A stretch of DNA of 6,689 bases from JBBCJT01 sp037190665 (GTDB taxonomy: Bacteria; Pseudomonadota; Alphaproteobacteria; Acetobacterales; Acetobacteraceae): contig JBBCJT010000071.1 of NCBI GenBank assembly GCA_037190665.1, forward strand, positions 1-6,689. Direction: 5' to 3'. Below the pieces are notes generated by a model. The model ran no database searches. It was not told where the DNA came from and worked only from the letters and a program-made list of their open reading frames with translations. The position numbers were made by a program, and so were the translations under genes. Below, one piece after another: positions 1 to 5,775 of the stretch. Position 1 is the stretch's first letter, and every line of letters begins with the position of its first letter.

Positions 1-315
1 CTGCGCGCCACCGTCGCCCAGCACGCCGACCGGTTCGACTGCGACGTTTCCGTCTCCGGCGAGGCGTTCCTGACCCGGCCCGGGGAGCTGGTGGACCGGC
101 TGCGCGCGGCGGTGGCGCGCGGCACCGGGGCGACGCCCACGCTGGACACCGGCGGCGGCACCTCCGATGCGCGATTCATTGCGCTGCATTGCCCGGTCGC
201 CGAGTTCGGACTGGTGGGCAGCACCATGCACCAGGCCGACGAGCGCATCCCGGTGGCCGAGCTGCACGCCTTGTCATCCGCCTATCTGGAGGTGCTGCGC
301 GAGTTCGTGCCGTGA
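1..315 (+). CDS. dapE: Succinyl-diaminopimelate desuccinylase, C-terminal part (5' end outside window)
   Basis: Partial gene: 104 codons are visible, open from base 1 and ending at TGA 313-315. DapE is a cytoplasmic zinc-dependent M20-family hydrolase that cleaves N-succinyl-LL-2,6-diaminopimelate to LL-diaminopimelate and succinate, in the succinylase branch of lysine and meso-DAP synthesis. The visible part carries the family's C-terminal signatures: GGGTSDARFI at local residues 51-60, followed by CPVAEFGLVGSTMHQADERI at 64-83. The His in STMHQ (local residue 77) corresponds to the C-terminal zinc-ligand histidine known in DapE enzymes. Family members are about 375-385 aa, so roughly 270 residues lie upstream of the window. 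The TGA overlaps the GTG start of the next gene by 4 nt, implying co-transcription. Peptidase M20 relatives such as ArgE are less likely, because the TSDARFI...EFGLVG...MHQ.DE combination is typical of DapE. Confidence 0.95.
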   Translation: MRATVAQHADRFDCDVSVSGEAFLTRPGELVDRLRAAVARGTGATPTLDTGGGTSDARFIALHCPVAEFGLVGSTMHQADERIPVAELHALSSAYLEVLREFVP

Positions 316-875
316 GCGGGACCACCGGCCGCAACCTGCTGCGCGGCATCGCCCGGATCGCGCGGTTCCGCCCCGATGGCCTCGCCGATATCGGCGACGA
401 TGCGGGCGCGGTCGCGACCTCGCTGATCCCGCTCGCCGTCCTGCCCCTCGCCGGATCGCTGATCGCCCTGATGAACGGCGCCGGCTGGTATGCGCTGCGG
501 GACCTGTTCATCGTCGCCTGCGCCCTGCTCGCCCCGCTCGTCGTCACCCACGCGCTGGCGCGCGCCTGGGGGCGGGAGGCACTGTGGCCGCGCTTCGCCG
601 CCGCCTTCAACTGGTGCCAGTGGGCGATCCCGGTGGCGGCCATGGGGCTGCTGCTCGGCGCGGCGGTGCTCGTGATGTTCGGCCTGCCGACGGAGCTCTC
701 CGGGCTGCTCGTGCTGCTCGGCGTACTGGTCTACGCGCTGTCGCTGCACTGGTTCGTCGCCCGGCATGCGCTGCGCCTGTCGGGCGCGATGGCGGCGCTG
801 CTGGTGGTGCTGACCAATCTCGGCACGCTGGCCTGCCTCGCGGTGCCGCGGCTGATCGCCGGGGCCCTGGGCTGA
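312..875 (+). CDS. Small multi-pass membrane protein of unknown function (paralogue 1)
   Basis: Predicted 187-aa integral membrane protein; I do not recognise a named family. The GTG start at 312 overlaps the dapE stop (GTGA), which suggests translational coupling. A GGAG-type sequence at about 287-291 is too far upstream to be a normal ribosome site. The N-terminal ~30 residues are polar with basic residues (LLRGIARIARFRPDGLA), then about five hydrophobic segments can be seen near residues 36-56, 64-84, 103-123, 130-148 and 159-183. A conserved-looking loop LWPRFAAAFNW (91-101) sits between segments 2 and 3. No catalytic or nucleotide-binding motif is visible. The next gene encodes a protein of nearly the same length with the same layout and the same loop motif. 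Location after dapE gives no firm function; a transporter-like or envelope role is only a guess. Confidence 0.82.
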   Translation: MSGTTGRNLLRGIARIARFRPDGLADIGDDAGAVATSLIPLAVLPLAGSLIALMNGAGWYALRDLFIVACALLAPLVVTHALARAWGREALWPRFAAAFNWCQWAIPVAAMGLLLGAAVLVMFGLPTELSGLLVLLGVLVYALSLHWFVARHALRLSGAMAALLVVLTNLGTLACLAVPRLIAGALG

Positions 876-1456
876 TGTTTGCGCTGGAGGCGGCGCTCGG
901 TCTGCGGGGGGCGCTGCGGATCGCCGGCGGCAACAGCGACGGCCTCGCCCTGCTGCCGACCCGGCCGGATGCCGTGTGGCGGTCCTGCGCCGCTGCGCTG
1001 ATCTGCTGGCCGGCCTACATGGCGCTGCGGCTGATGGTGCATGCCGAGGCCACGCCGGACCTCGACGTGGGCACGCTGATCGCCATCGAAACCTGCGCCT
1101 TCGTCATCGCCTGGTTCGGGTTCGCGCTGGCCTCCGCCCCGATCGCCAACGCGCTGGGCGCCGGCCCGCTCTGGCCGCGCTTCCTCGCCGCCTGGAACTG
1201 GACGAACGTCGTGCAGTACCTGTTCGTCCTCGCCGGGGAGATGCCGGGATGGCTCGGCCTCCCGCGGGGGATCGCGGTCTTCGCCGCCGTGATCGCACTG
1301 GTCGGCGCGATCAGCGTGGAATGGCAGGCGGCCCGGCTGGCGCTCGGGCTGCGCGGCGGCCAGGCGGCGCTGGTCGTGCTCGCGGACATCGCGCTCAGCC
1401 TGCTGGTCCGCGGCGTGGCGGACGGCATGCTGGCCTCCGCCGCCGCCCCCGGCTGA
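875..1456 (+). CDS. Small multi-pass membrane protein of unknown function (paralogue 2)
   Basis: Predicted 193-aa membrane protein, unrecognised family. The ATG at 875-877 shares its first base with the preceding TGA stop (TGATG), so its translation is probably coupled to the upstream gene. Hydrophobic segments lie near residues 34-55, 65-88, 108-121, 130-149 and 162-180. The loop LWPRFLAAWNW (99-109) matches LWPRFAAAFNW in the preceding protein. The N-terminal LRGALRIAGGNSDGLA also matches LLRGIARIARFRPDGLA there, and the C-terminal W-x-x-AR-x-AL-x-L-x-G-x-x-AAL-x-VVL pattern (150-169) is shared. This points to an old tandem duplication. The gene ends 10 bp before the stop of the convergent minus-strand operon. 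Function is unknown. Confidence 0.83.
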   Translation: MFALEAALGLRGALRIAGGNSDGLALLPTRPDAVWRSCAAALICWPAYMALRLMVHAEATPDLDVGTLIAIETCAFVIAWFGFALASAPIANALGAGPLWPRFLAAWNWTNVVQYLFVLAGEMPGWLGLPRGIAVFAAVIALVGAISVEWQAARLALGLRGGQAALVVLADIALSLLVRGVADGMLASAAAPG

Positions 1457-1466
1457 GGGCCGCCGT

Positions 1467-2411
1467 TCAGTCGCTCATCGTCACGCCCGTCGCGCGCGCG
1501 ATCGCGGCCCAGCGCTCGCTCTCGGCGGCGACGAAGGCACCGAGCCTGTCCGTCTCCAGCGCCGGCATCTCGAACGCCGCCTTGGCCATCCCCTCGCGCA
1601 CGGATGGCGTGGACCGCGCGGCGACGGCAGCGGCGGCGATGCGCTGCACCACGTCGTCGGGCGTGCCGCGCGGCACGTAGAGCGCGTTCCAGGTCGGCAG
1701 CTCCAGCCCCGGAAAGCCAAGCTCGGCGAGCGTCGGCACATCCGGCAGCAACCGTCCCGGCCCGGTCTGCGCAAGGCAGAGCAGCTTGCCGTCCGCGATC
1801 AGCCCGAGCGCGGAGCCGGCGGTCAGCACCATCGCCTGCACCCGCCCGGCGACGAGATCGGTCAGCGCCTGCGGTCCGCCGCGATAGGGCACGTGCTGCG
1901 CCTTCAGCCCGGCCTCGGCCACCAGCCCCGCCATCACCAGATGGCTGCCCGAGCCGGTGCCGACCGTGGCGTAGGAAATCTCCTTCTCCCGCGCGACGGC
2001 GAGGAAGGCGGCGAAGTCGCGCGGGCCGAAGGACGGCGGCACGATCAGCAGCTGCTGGGACGTGCCCAGCATCGCCACCGGCACGAAGTCGCGGTCCGGG
2101 TCGTAGGGCATGCGCGCGCCGAGATGGCGGTTGATCGCCATCGGCCCGTTGGAGGCGACGAGGACCGTGTGCCCGTCCGGCGCGGCCTTGGCGACGTACT
2201 CGGCCGCGATCATCCCCCCGCCGCCGACGCGGTTCTCCACCACAAGGGGGCCGCCGAGCGCGTCCTTCATCTCGGCGGCGAACAGCCGCGCGGAGGTATC
2301 GGCGGTGGTGCCGGCCGGAACGCCGAGCACGAAGCGGATCGGCGCGCCCTGGGCACGCGCGGCGGCGAGCGGGGCGAGGGCGGCGGCGGCAAGCAGGGTG
2401 CGGCGGTGCAT
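1467..2411 (-). CDS. Bug/TctC-family periplasmic solute-binding protein (tripartite tricarboxylate transporter type)
   Basis: Predicted 314-aa exported binding protein. The N-terminus MHRRTLLAAAALAPLAAARA is a signal peptide, with likely cleavage near residue 20 (ARA-QG). Family signatures appear in order: GVPAGTTADTSARLF (30-44), VVENRVGGGG (57-66), APDGHTVL (77-84), YDPDRDFVPV (103-112), ATVGTGSGSHL (148-158), VPYRGGPQALTDLVAGRVQ (174-192), LPDVPTLAELGFPGLE (222-237) and WNALYVPRGTP (241-251). Bug proteins bind organic acids, amino acids or related small molecules in the periplasm and classically deliver them to a TctA/TctB permease; none is encoded in the window. Length fits the family (about 300-330 aa). 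The ATG at 2411 is chosen because it starts the signal peptide directly and has a GGAGA site upstream. An in-frame TTG at 2459 would add 16 non-signal-like residues. It is the last gene of the minus-strand operon, 44 bp after the PLP-enzyme gene. Ligand unknown. Confidence 0.92.
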   Translation of the reverse strand: MHRRTLLAAAALAPLAAARAQGAPIRFVLGVPAGTTADTSARLFAAEMKDALGGPLVVENRVGGGGMIAAEYVAKAAPDGHTVLVASNGPMAINRHLGARMPYDPDRDFVPVAMLGTSQQLLIVPPSFGPRDFAAFLAVAREKEISYATVGTGSGSHLVMAGLVAEAGLKAQHVPYRGGPQALTDLVAGRVQAMVLTAGSALGLIADGKLLCLAQTGPGRLLPDVPTLAELGFPGLELPTWNALYVPRGTPDDVVQRIAAAAVAARSTPSVREGMAKAAFEMPALETDRLGAFVAAESERWAAIARATGVTMSD

Positions 2412-2419
2412 GGCGGTGT

Positions 2420-2424
2420 TCTCC
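2420..2424 (-). promoter_or_regulatory. Ribosome binding site deciding the start of the Bug/TctC gene
   Basis: On the minus strand GGAGA lies 8 nt before the ATG at 2411-2409. Together with the signal peptide beginning exactly at this ATG, it favours this start over the in-frame TTG at 2459, which overlaps the upstream stop codon. Confidence 0.6.
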
Positions 2425-2455
2425 GGGCGGGAAACTACGGCCCGCGCGCCGACGG

Positions 2456-3670
2456 TCAATCCGGCCAGGCCAGCAGCCGCTCCGCCCGCCGAACCTTGCG
2501 CGCAATGAGATCGTAGGGCTCGGGCGCGTTGCGTTTCCGGGCTTCCTCCAGCTCCGCGACGATGCGGTCGGCGACGATGCGTTCCTCGCCCGGATGCAGG
2601 TTGCAGGGGTCGAGGTAGAAGAACCCGTGCTCGATCTCATGGTCGCGCACCGATACCGGCGGATCGCCCGCGTTCAGCCGGTCGGCGAGGCCCGCCGCCG
2701 TGATGCGCGCCTGCTCGGGATCGAGCGCGACCTTCAGCCGGTCGAGCGGGTTGTTGGTGGGATCGGGTTCGATGGTCGTCGTCACGCCCGGCCGGTCCGC
2801 GAAGGCGGCGACCCACAGGTCGAGCGCGGCCTGTTCCCGCGCGCGCACGGCCGCATGGTCGCGCCGCTCCCACGCTTCGAGTGCGGCGATGGTGCCGAGG
2901 ATGGTCTCCTTGCCCACCTTCATCCCGCGCCCGATGCCCGAGTTTTGCAGGAAGCACGCGCGCACCAGATCCTTGCGCCCCGCGATGATCCCGCCCGTCG
3001 GCCCGCCGAGGAATTTGTGCGCCGAGTAGATGACGACATCCGCCCCCGCCGCGAGGAAGCCGCGCAGGTCGTACTCGGATGCGGCATCCACGATCACCGG
3101 CACGCCCGCCTCGCGGCAGATCGCGGCGAATTCCGGCAGCGGGATCTGCCCGTACTGCACGCAGTGATGCGAGACGACATACATCGCCGCCGCCGTGCGC
3201 GGGCCGATCAGGTGGCGGAGCTGGTAGGTCTTCACATCCGTCGCGGCGCCGATCGGCACGACCTTCGCGCCCGACATCCGGATGCCCTGCGACACCGGCG
3301 CGCCGTAGGTGACGAGATGGCCGGTCTGGATCAGCACCTCGTTCTTCATGCCGTCGGTGTCGGGGAGCTGTTCGATCAGCGCGAGGTTCGCGCCCGTCAT
3401 CGCCGCCGCGCACGCCACCGTCAGCCCGGCCGAGCAGCTTGCCGTGACGAACCCGGCCTCCGCCCCGCACAGCCGTGCGATGGTGCGCGATGCGAGCCGG
3501 TGCAGCTCGTTGATCTCGACCCATTCGGGCAGGATCGCCGTCATCGCCTGCGCGACTTCGGGCACGGCGATGGACGCGCCCAGCGCGGTCATGGTGCCGT
3601 TGACGTTGATGACGGGGCGCAGGCCGCGCGCCTCGCGCACGCCGGAACGCGGGGGTGTCGTGTCGTTCAT
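2456..3670 (-). CDS. SelA-like PLP-dependent enzyme (DgaE/SelA-related, fold type I; probable ammonia-lyase or racemase)
   Basis: Predicted 404-aa cytoplasmic PLP enzyme. The N-terminal RPVINVNGTMTALGAS (18-33) is typical of the SelA-related group that includes D-glucosaminate-6-phosphate ammonia-lyase (DgaE). TASCSAGLT (76-84) is in the position of the cofactor-phosphate loop, VIVDAASE (192-199) supplies the Asp (195) expected to pair with the pyridine nitrogen, and SAHKFLGGPTGG (216-227) contains the probable Schiff-base lysine, K219. Known members act in selenocysteine-tRNA synthesis or in amino-acid and amino-sugar-acid elimination. The shorter length than SelA (about 460 aa) and lack of sel genes argue for a metabolic role. 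The start overlaps the ATPase stop (ATGA) and has a strong AGGAGG site. Position behind a complete amino-acid ABC importer suggests it acts on the imported compound. Exact reaction and substrate are not determinable; beta-elimination/deamination is the best guess, with racemisation or aldol cleavage as alternatives. Confidence 0.88.
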   Translation of the reverse strand: MNDTTPPRSGVREARGLRPVINVNGTMTALGASIAVPEVAQAMTAILPEWVEINELHRLASRTIARLCGAEAGFVTASCSAGLTVACAAAMTGANLALIEQLPDTDGMKNEVLIQTGHLVTYGAPVSQGIRMSGAKVVPIGAATDVKTYQLRHLIGPRTAAAMYVVSHHCVQYGQIPLPEFAAICREAGVPVIVDAASEYDLRGFLAAGADVVIYSAHKFLGGPTGGIIAGRKDLVRACFLQNSGIGRGMKVGKETILGTIAALEAWERRDHAAVRAREQAALDLWVAAFADRPGVTTTIEPDPTNNPLDRLKVALDPEQARITAAGLADRLNAGDPPVSVRDHEIEHGFFYLDPCNLHPGEERIVADRIVAELEEARKRNAPEPYDLIARKVRRAERLLAWPD

Positions 3671-4455
3671 GCGTCCTCCTCGGCGCGTTTCAGTTCCACC
3701 CGCGACAGGAAGGAGCGAAGGCGCGGATGCTGCGGGTCGACGAGCACGTCGCGGGGCTTGCCCTCCACCGCGATGCGGCCGGCATCCATGAACACGACGC
3801 GGTCGCCGACATCGCGGGCGAAGGCCATCTCGTGCGTGACGACCAGCATCGTCATGCCGTCCCCCGCCAGCCGGCGCACCACCGCCAGCACCTCGCCGAC
3901 CAGCTCGGGATCGAGCGCGGAGGTGATCTCGTCCAGCAGCAGCAGCTTCGGTTCCATCGCCACCGCGCGGGCGATGCCGACGCGCTGCTGCTGGCCGCCC
4001 GACAGCTCGCCCGGCAGCGATTCGGTCTTGGCGCCGAGGCCCACGCGTTCGAGCCAGTGGATCGCGCGCGACCGCGCCTCCTCCTTGTCGAGCTTGCGCA
4101 CCTTGCGGAGCCCCAGCATCACGTTCTCCGCCGCGGTCAGGTGCGGGAACAGGTTGAACTGCTGGAACACCATGCCGATGCCGGCACGGATCGCGGCCAG
4201 TTCGCCCTCGCCCCGGCGGCGGCCGGGCGCGCGGAAGCCGACCTCCGTCCCTTCCACGGTGATGGAGCCGGAATCGTAGGTCTCGAGCGCGTTCACGCAG
4301 CGCAGCAGCGTGGTCTTGCCGCTGCCGGACGCGCCGATCAGCACCACCACGCTGCCGCGCGGCACATCGAGACTCACCCCCTCCAGCACGCGCACAGCGC
4401 CGAAGGACTTGCAGAGGTCGCGGATGGCGACCAGCGGCGGTTCAGTCGCGGACAT
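3667..4455 (-). CDS. Polar amino acid ABC transporter, ATP-binding protein
   Basis: Predicted 262-aa ATPase of the GlnQ/HisP type that powers the adjacent permease pair at the inner face of the cytoplasmic membrane. Motifs in order: Walker A GASGSGKTT (41-49), Q-loop MVFQQFNLFPH (95-105), ABC signature LSGGQQQR (151-158), Walker B LLLLDE (171-176) with catalytic Glu176, D-loop SALD (179-182) and switch His208 (VTHEM). The FQQFNLFPHLT stretch is characteristic of amino-acid importers. The residue after the Walker B glutamate is Ile (DEITSALDPEL) rather than the usual Pro, a variant I believe also occurs in this family. A basic stretch RAPGRRRGEGE (75-85) precedes the Q-loop. The ATG at 4455 lies 14 nt inside the end of the upstream permease gene. 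The stop overlaps the next start as ATGA. Complete and intact. Confidence 0.96.
   Translation of the reverse strand: MSATEPPLVAIRDLCKSFGAVRVLEGVSLDVPRGSVVVLIGASGSGKTTLLRCVNALETYDSGSITVEGTEVGFRAPGRRRGEGELAAIRAGIGMVFQQFNLFPHLTAAENVMLGLRKVRKLDKEEARSRAIHWLERVGLGAKTESLPGELSGGQQQRVGIARAVAMEPKLLLLDEITSALDPELVGEVLAVVRRLAGDGMTMLVVTHEMAFARDVGDRVVFMDAGRIAVEGKPRDVLVDPQHPRLRSFLSRVELKRAEEDA
3675..3680 (-). promoter_or_regulatory. Strong Shine-Dalgarno (AGGAGG) of the PLP-enzyme gene
   Basis: A perfect AGGAGG on the minus strand, 4 nt before the ATG at 3670-3668, lies inside the 3' end of the ATPase gene. It is the best ribosome site in the operon and suggests this enzyme is translated more strongly than simple coupling would give. 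It also fixes the start codon. Confidence 0.65.
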
Positions 4456-5089
4456 AAGCGAAACGCGCCTCCAGCCGCCGGCTCGCGCTGCTGAGCGTGA
4501 AGTTGATGACGAAGTAGATCAGCGCGCCGATCACGTAGATCGGCATCGGCTCGTAGGTGCGGCCGATCACCTGCTGCAGCGACAGCATCAGGTCCACCAC
4601 GCCGACCAGCGAGGCGAGCGCGCTGCCCTTCACGCTGTCCGTCACCGCGTTCAGCCAGGGCGGCAGGAAGCGGCGAAGCGCCTGCGGCAGGATCACGTAG
4701 GTCAGCCGCTGCACGAAGGTCAGGCCGATGGCCTTGCCGGCATCGGTCTGCCCGCGCGGGATGGAGCCCACCGCGCCGCGGACGATCTCGATGATGTGCC
4801 CGGTCTTGAACGCCGACAGCGCGATCACCGCCGCCCAGAAGGGCGAGAGCGGAATGCCCAGCGCCGGCGTACCGTAATAGACGAAGAAGATCAGCACCAG
4901 CAGCGGGATCGAACGGATCACGTCCGAGTAGGCGCGGATCGCGAGCCGCACCGGCGCGGGCGCCCAGAGGATGGCAAGCCCGAGGATCACGCCCGCGATC
5001 AGCGAGAACAGCACCACCAGCGCCGACAGCGCGAGCGTGATGACAAGACCGCCCCAGATCGAGGGCAGGGCGTTGATGATCGCGCTCAT
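4442..5089 (-). CDS. Polar amino acid ABC transporter, permease subunit (second)
   Basis: Predicted 215-aa inner-membrane permease of the HisM/GlnP type, intact. Hydrophobic helices run roughly at residues 13-43, 60-77, 84-100, 150-172 and 183-200. The family motif SIPLLVLIFFVYYGTPALGI (60-79) follows the first helix. The cytoplasmic EAA loop is at 101-136 (EIVRGAVGSIPRGQTDAGKAIGL then YVILPQAL), which contacts the ATPase. The C-terminus ends RRLEARFAYVRD, usual for this family. The ATG at 5089 overlaps the preceding permease's TGA (ATGA), so translation is coupled; a weak GGTGGTG lies upstream. It should pair with the first permease, from which it clearly differs in sequence, as a heterodimeric channel. 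A longer in-frame reading upstream to 5602 is open only because it lies across the first permease gene and is not real. Confidence 0.95.
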   Translation of the reverse strand: MSAIINALPSIWGGLVITLALSALVVLFSLIAGVILGLAILWAPAPVRLAIRAYSDVIRSIPLLVLIFFVYYGTPALGIPLSPFWAAVIALSAFKTGHIIEIVRGAVGSIPRGQTDAGKAIGLTFVQRLTYVILPQALRRFLPPWLNAVTDSVKGSALASLVGVVDLMLSLQQVIGRTYEPMPIYVIGALIYFVINFTLSSASRRLEARFAYVRD

Positions 5090-5754
5090 CGTCGCACCAC
5101 CACGAAGCGCTTCTCGAGCTGGCGCAAGGCCGCGAGCAGGATCCAGCCGACGACGAGGTAGGTCGGCGTGACGATCGCGTACACCTCCAGGATGCGGAAG
5201 GTGTTGAAGTTGATCCACTGCGCCGCGTGCGTCAGTTCCGGCACCGCGATCACCGAGGCGAGCGAGGTGTCCTTGAACAGCGAGATGAAGGCGTTGGACA
5301 GCGACGGCAGCGCCACGCGGAACATCACCGGCAGGCGCACGTAGAGCAGCCGCTGCCAGCGCGTCAGCCCGATGGCGCGGCCGGCATCGACCACGCCCTT
5401 CGGCACCGCATCCAGCCCGGCGCGGAACACCTCGACGAGCTGGGCCGCGGCATAGGCCGAGAGCGTGATGACGAAGGAGGTCGCCGCGTCGTAGGCGAAG
5501 CCGCCGATCGACGGCACGCCGTAGAACATCAGGTAGATCAGCAGCAGCAGCGGCACGTTGCGGATGAATTCGACATAGCCCGCGACCGCCGTGCGCGCCC
5601 ACCGCGGCCCGTCATTGTGCACGACCGCGAGCGCGAGCCCGATCGCGGCGCCGATCAGGATCGACAGCGCCGCGAGCTCCAGGCTCAGCAACAATCCCCA
5701 TGCCAGCTTGTCCCAGTGCCGCAGGACGATGGGGAAGTTGAAGATGTAGTCCAA
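5086..5754 (-). CDS. Polar amino acid ABC transporter, permease subunit (first), TTG start
   Basis: Predicted 222-aa inner-membrane permease (HisQ/GltJ type). Hydrophobic helices are near residues 17-45, 66-80, 91-108, 149-171 and 190-210. RNVPLLLLIYLMFYGVPSIG (65-84) is the typical segment after helix 1, and the EAA loop is at 107-142 (VEVFRAGLDAVPKGVVDAGRAIGL then YVRLP). The N-terminus, read as MDYIFNFPIVLRHWDKL, fits the family well, but its first codon is TTG (5754-5752); no ATG or GTG is available between the upstream stop and this point. The only ribosome-site candidate is a GGGG about 13 nt upstream, so translation may depend on ribosomes finishing the binding-protein gene 21 bp before. 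The stop overlaps the next permease start (ATGA). Product forms the membrane channel with the second permease. Confidence 0.93.
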   Translation of the reverse strand: MDYIFNFPIVLRHWDKLAWGLLLSLELAALSILIGAAIGLALAVVHNDGPRWARTAVAGYVEFIRNVPLLLLIYLMFYGVPSIGGFAYDAATSFVITLSAYAAAQLVEVFRAGLDAVPKGVVDAGRAIGLTRWQRLLYVRLPVMFRVALPSLSNAFISLFKDTSLASVIAVPELTHAAQWINFNTFRILEVYAIVTPTYLVVGWILLAALRQLEKRFVVVRR

Positions 5755-5775
5755 GGCGGCGGCCGCGCCCCGGCG

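Noticed and set aside
1450..1462. Possible terminator hairpin between the convergent groups
   Set aside because: The stem is only about 4 bp and no T-run follows on either strand. This is expected by chance in such GC-rich sequence.
2411..2459. Upstream TTG start for the Bug protein at 2459, overlapping the PLP-enzyme stop
   Set aside because: It would put 16 residues ahead of a well-formed signal peptide. The ATG at 2411 has a good GGAGA site.
1015..2640. Long minus-strand open frame (541 codons) overlapping the Bug gene and a paralogous membrane protein gene
   Set aside because: It is out of frame with the Bug protein, which carries all family motifs. The composition is arginine/alanine-biased and it runs antisense across the end of the plus-strand gene.
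2456..3670. A true selenocysteine synthase (SelA)
   Set aside because: The protein is shorter than SelA, its N-terminus matches the metabolic DgaE-like group, and no selB, selC or selD gene is nearby. The neighbours are transport genes.
2594..4279. Very long open frame on the plus strand (561 codons) opposite the PLP enzyme and ATPase genes
   Set aside because: It is antisense to two genes with clear family motifs. Its translation is rich in Arg, His and Asp, with no recognisable domain, as expected of open antisense frames in GC-rich DNA.
3655..4494. Plus-strand open frame opposite the ABC ATPase
   Set aside because: Shadow of the ATPase gene. The His/Gln/Ala-rich translation has no ribosome site and no domain.
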